Assembly: GCA_023014335.1 (NCBI GenBank)
Contig: JAECYW010000001.1
Coordinates: 2,418,001 to 2,482,000 of the forward strand
Reading direction: 5' to 3'
Length of the DNA stretch: 64,000 bases
Source: Galerina marginata
Lineage: Eukaryota > Basidiomycota > Agaricomycetes > Agaricales > Galerinaceae
Shown here: positions 62,029-64,000 of the stretch, piece after piece
How positions within the stretch are numbered: position 1 is the stretch's first letter
How the letters are laid out: every line of letters begins with the position of its first letter
The notes under the pieces: model-generated
What the model was told of the DNA's origin: nothing
Databases searched by the model: none
What the model saw: only the letters and a program-made list of their open reading frames with translations
Position numbers and translations under genes: made by a program

Positions 62029-63411
62029 TTACAGCTTCGAAACTGGTTTGGAGGTCAATCCCTCGAGCCAGTTCGCAATGGTATTCGTGACTTCATCTTT
62101 GGCTTCGACCATCAGCCAGTGGCCGCGCCCTTCTAAAGCAATGTCCTGGTATCTGGGAATAAATTTCCTTGACTTGGCAATTACAAACGGAGTCGCTGTT
62201 GAGTCTTTTGTTCCCCACATAAAGAGGAAAGGGAGGTCTGGACGAAGGTTGGCGGGAAGATCATAGGCTGCACCAAAATTTGTCAGTTGAGAAAGCTAAA
62301 CGAATATTGAATTTTATTCTACCTAGTTCTTCGTCATGTCTAAATTTCGCGGTTCGGTAATAATTAAGAGGGCCGAACATCCCTTTTTGCATCTGGGAGT
62401 AATAGTATTCGAGTTCCTGGATAGGTTGTTAGAATTCAATTCATTTCTCTTTTAGAAGGAACTCACTTTATCGTTTAGAAGAGATCTATTTTCCTTTAAC
62501 GGCGTCTTGTTCTCCGAGAGAAGCTTTTCAAGTGAATTCAACTTGAAGTAATCGATCTTCGAAGGTAGGTGGGTTGAATGTAAGGGGAAGGAAGGTCTTG
62601 AGCTACAAAGAATCAGCTTCTGTGATGATGGGTATACGCTGTCGGCACTGCTAACATATGCAAGAATCTCCACGCTGGACTTTGGGACTCGCGAAGTATA
62701 CCTGGTAACCCAGGTTTGGAGCACGGCGAGCAACCTCTTGCACTGGTATATATTCACGGGATGGCGGCGTGTATGGAACACTCATCCTGAAAATCCTCGG
62801 ATTAGATATACACTTGAGATAGCAAACAGACTCACATCACAAGCGCAAGCACACGATCAGGATACCACAAGGCAAACCTGCCAACGGTGAAAGCTCCCCA
62901 GTCGTGTCCTATCAGTACCTACAAAAATTTGAATACACTGGCTAAACAACAGCGATGGCTTCTCGTACGGCCTTCTTGATTCCCAATATATCCAGCAAAG
63001 CCGCGAGGTCTGCAGATAGTTTCTTGGTGGAATATTCTGCAGGATCGACAGGCTTCGATGTCCCTCCATAGCCCAACATGTCAGGTACTACGACGCGCGA
63101 TCCACGACGGACCCAAGGACCGATCTGGTTGCGCCATCCGTACCTGCGAGGACATGTCAGGTCGAATGGCTACAAGACGCGACTAATAGACGTGCCAGAG
63201 ATCGGGGAACCCATGAACGAGGAGCAAAGTGGGGTGTCGCTTTGGATCATAGCCCTCGGGTAGTTGGTCTACCTAATAGCCGGAGACAGAGTGTGGGGTC
63301 AGACGACGAGGACGGACGATGGACAAAGCGAGGACCTACGAAGTGGTAGGTGCGGCCGGTTGACAATTTCTCGCTCCTGTGGTTGAAGCTCTCTGGGATC
63401 TGGGGGTCCAT
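62029..63411 (-). CDS. Epoxide hydrolase, alpha/beta hydrolase fold
   Basis: Converts epoxides to diols; probably detoxification or lipid/secondary metabolism. The ATG at 63411 gives MDPQIPESFNHRSEKLSTGR, then VDQLPEGYDPKRHPTLLLVH with the oxyanion HGFPDLW, YGWRNQIGPWVRRGSRVVVP, DMLGYGGTSKPVDPAEYSTK, the nucleophile elbow VLIGHDWGAFTVGRFALWYP, SVPYTPPSREYIPVQEVARR, LEYYYSQMQKGMFGPLNYYR, LPFLFMWGTKDSTATPF and the catalytic His in LEGRGHWLMVEAKDEVTNTI; ends PVSKL with TAA at 62029-62031. The intron at 63144-63195 needs a GC donor (GC-AG). Catalytic triad Asp-Asp-His is visible. Reading frame otherwise intact. Confidence 0.92.
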
Positions 63412-63805
63412 GGGGATGGCAGACGTCTGGGTAGGGAAGCAAGATAACCGAACACCCGAGTCGCGTCTTCATGGTACGGAAAGAGCGTGGGACCGGCTGG
63501 AATTGAAGTGGCGACTGCGGAGATTGAAAACTGCAGGTCACGACTTCGTTCTTTCTGACGAGCTCGGAGCCGGAGCCCAACCGTGACGACAACCACCAAC
63601 TCTCACATCGTCTGTCTTTCTAATCCCTTTGTTATTCTCTTTTGCTTTGTTGACAGTGGCTCCCTTTTTATATAGATCCCCTCACCTCTTCTTCGTTCCT
63701 TCCATTTCAACCCTCTACTCCAACTTTTCCACAAAGTAAGCGCTATTCACCACCCGGTGCAACCACTCAGCTCGTCGATTTTCTGATTCATCTCCAGTCT
63801 TCAGC
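63412..63805. promoter_or_regulatory. Divergent promoter region with TATA-like element
   Basis: About 390 bp between the epoxide hydrolase and the gene at the right edge. A TTTATATAG element lies at 63667-63675 and pyrimidine-rich sequence follows up to the next start, typical of a fungal promoter. Confidence 0.5.
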
Positions 63806-64000
63806 ATGCCTGCACCCGTACTTTCACAATCATCGACGCGCCCACTCGCCAAAGTGGCCACGCACAAGCCACGCGCCTCAGACACACCAAAGAAAAGGAG
63901 GGTGGTGAGACGCAGAGGCAGAGCGAGGGGCGAGCCCGATAGCGACGATGAAATCGAACGCGAGGCTGCAACGGATTCAGACTCGGATGACGATGATCTG
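63806..64000 (+). CDS. 5' part of an unidentified low-complexity protein (runs off window)
   Basis: The ATG at 63806 opens MPAPVLSQSSTRPLAKVATH, a strongly basic stretch (KKRRVVRRRGRARG) and an acidic run (EPDSDDEIE...DSDSDDDD) that continues to the last base. Basic-then-acidic low-complexity N-termini are frequent in nuclear and nucleolar proteins of basidiomycetes. No domain is visible in the 65 codons present, so no function is proposed. Confidence 0.6.
   Translation, partial: MPAPVLSQSSTRPLAKVATHKPRASDTPKKRRVVRRRGRARGEPDSDDEIEREAATDSDSDDDDL

Overview
The window is genomic DNA from a filamentous basidiomycete, most likely an Agaricomycete. The genes are dense, run on both strands, and are cut by many short (about 45-60 bp) GT-AG introns. 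It has class I hydrophobins, a urease accessory protein, secreted S28 and M28 peptidases, GH3 and GH18 enzymes, and a complete set of ordinary eukaryotic housekeeping genes. There are no bacterial operons, viral genes, CRISPR arrays, rRNA genes or convincing tRNA genes. I rebuilt the genes by reading exons through their splice sites, so coordinates run from start codon to stop codon and include introns.

Layout. 0-4 kb: two divergently oriented class I hydrophobin genes share a 5' leader block and a TATA box at the same distance, separated by 2.9 kb with no confident gene. 4-11.3 kb: AFG1-like mitochondrial ATPase (-), urease accessory UreF (+), eIF3f (-), Tom7 (+), RNF220-like RING E3 ligase (-). 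11.9-21.6 kb: carbohydrate- and protein-degrading genes, namely GH3 beta-glucosidase (+), a Rubisco-LSMT-type SET methyltransferase (-), GH18 chitinase (+) and M28 aminopeptidase (-). 21.8-30.4 kb: Vac14 (+), Y_phosphatase3 protein phosphatase (-), MCM6 (+). 30.8-39.1 kb: a Diaphanous-related formin with a large FH1 (+) and the DNA primase large subunit (-). 39.4-47.4 kb: lipin/phosphatidate phosphatase (-), complex I LYR subunit NDUFB9 (-), RRN3 (+). 47.8-53.6 kb: MDR-family dehydrogenase (-), nucleoside hydrolase (+), S28 serine peptidase (-). 54.6-64 kb: a small unidentified gene (-), a large unidentified multi-pass membrane protein (+), THO3/TEX1 WD40 protein (-), epoxide hydrolase (-), and the 5' end of an acidic/basic low-complexity protein (+) running off the window.

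These genes do not form a single pathway. The recurring theme is divergent housekeeping pairs with very short shared promoters (eIF3f/tom7, NDUFB9/RRN3, phosphatase/MCM6). Both DNA-replication genes (mcm6, primase large subunit) have ACGCGT MluI-type boxes just upstream of their starts. I found no clear novel biological system.

The strongest unexpected signal is technical or evolutionary. More than thirty single-base frame breaks, mostly in short homopolymers and mostly +1, interrupt otherwise conserved genes, including essential ones such as eIF3f, lipin and RRN3. In contrast MCM6 (eight exons, about 962 codons) and the primase subunit read cleanly. This is best explained by consensus errors in the assembly, and anyone using automatic gene models here should expect split genes.
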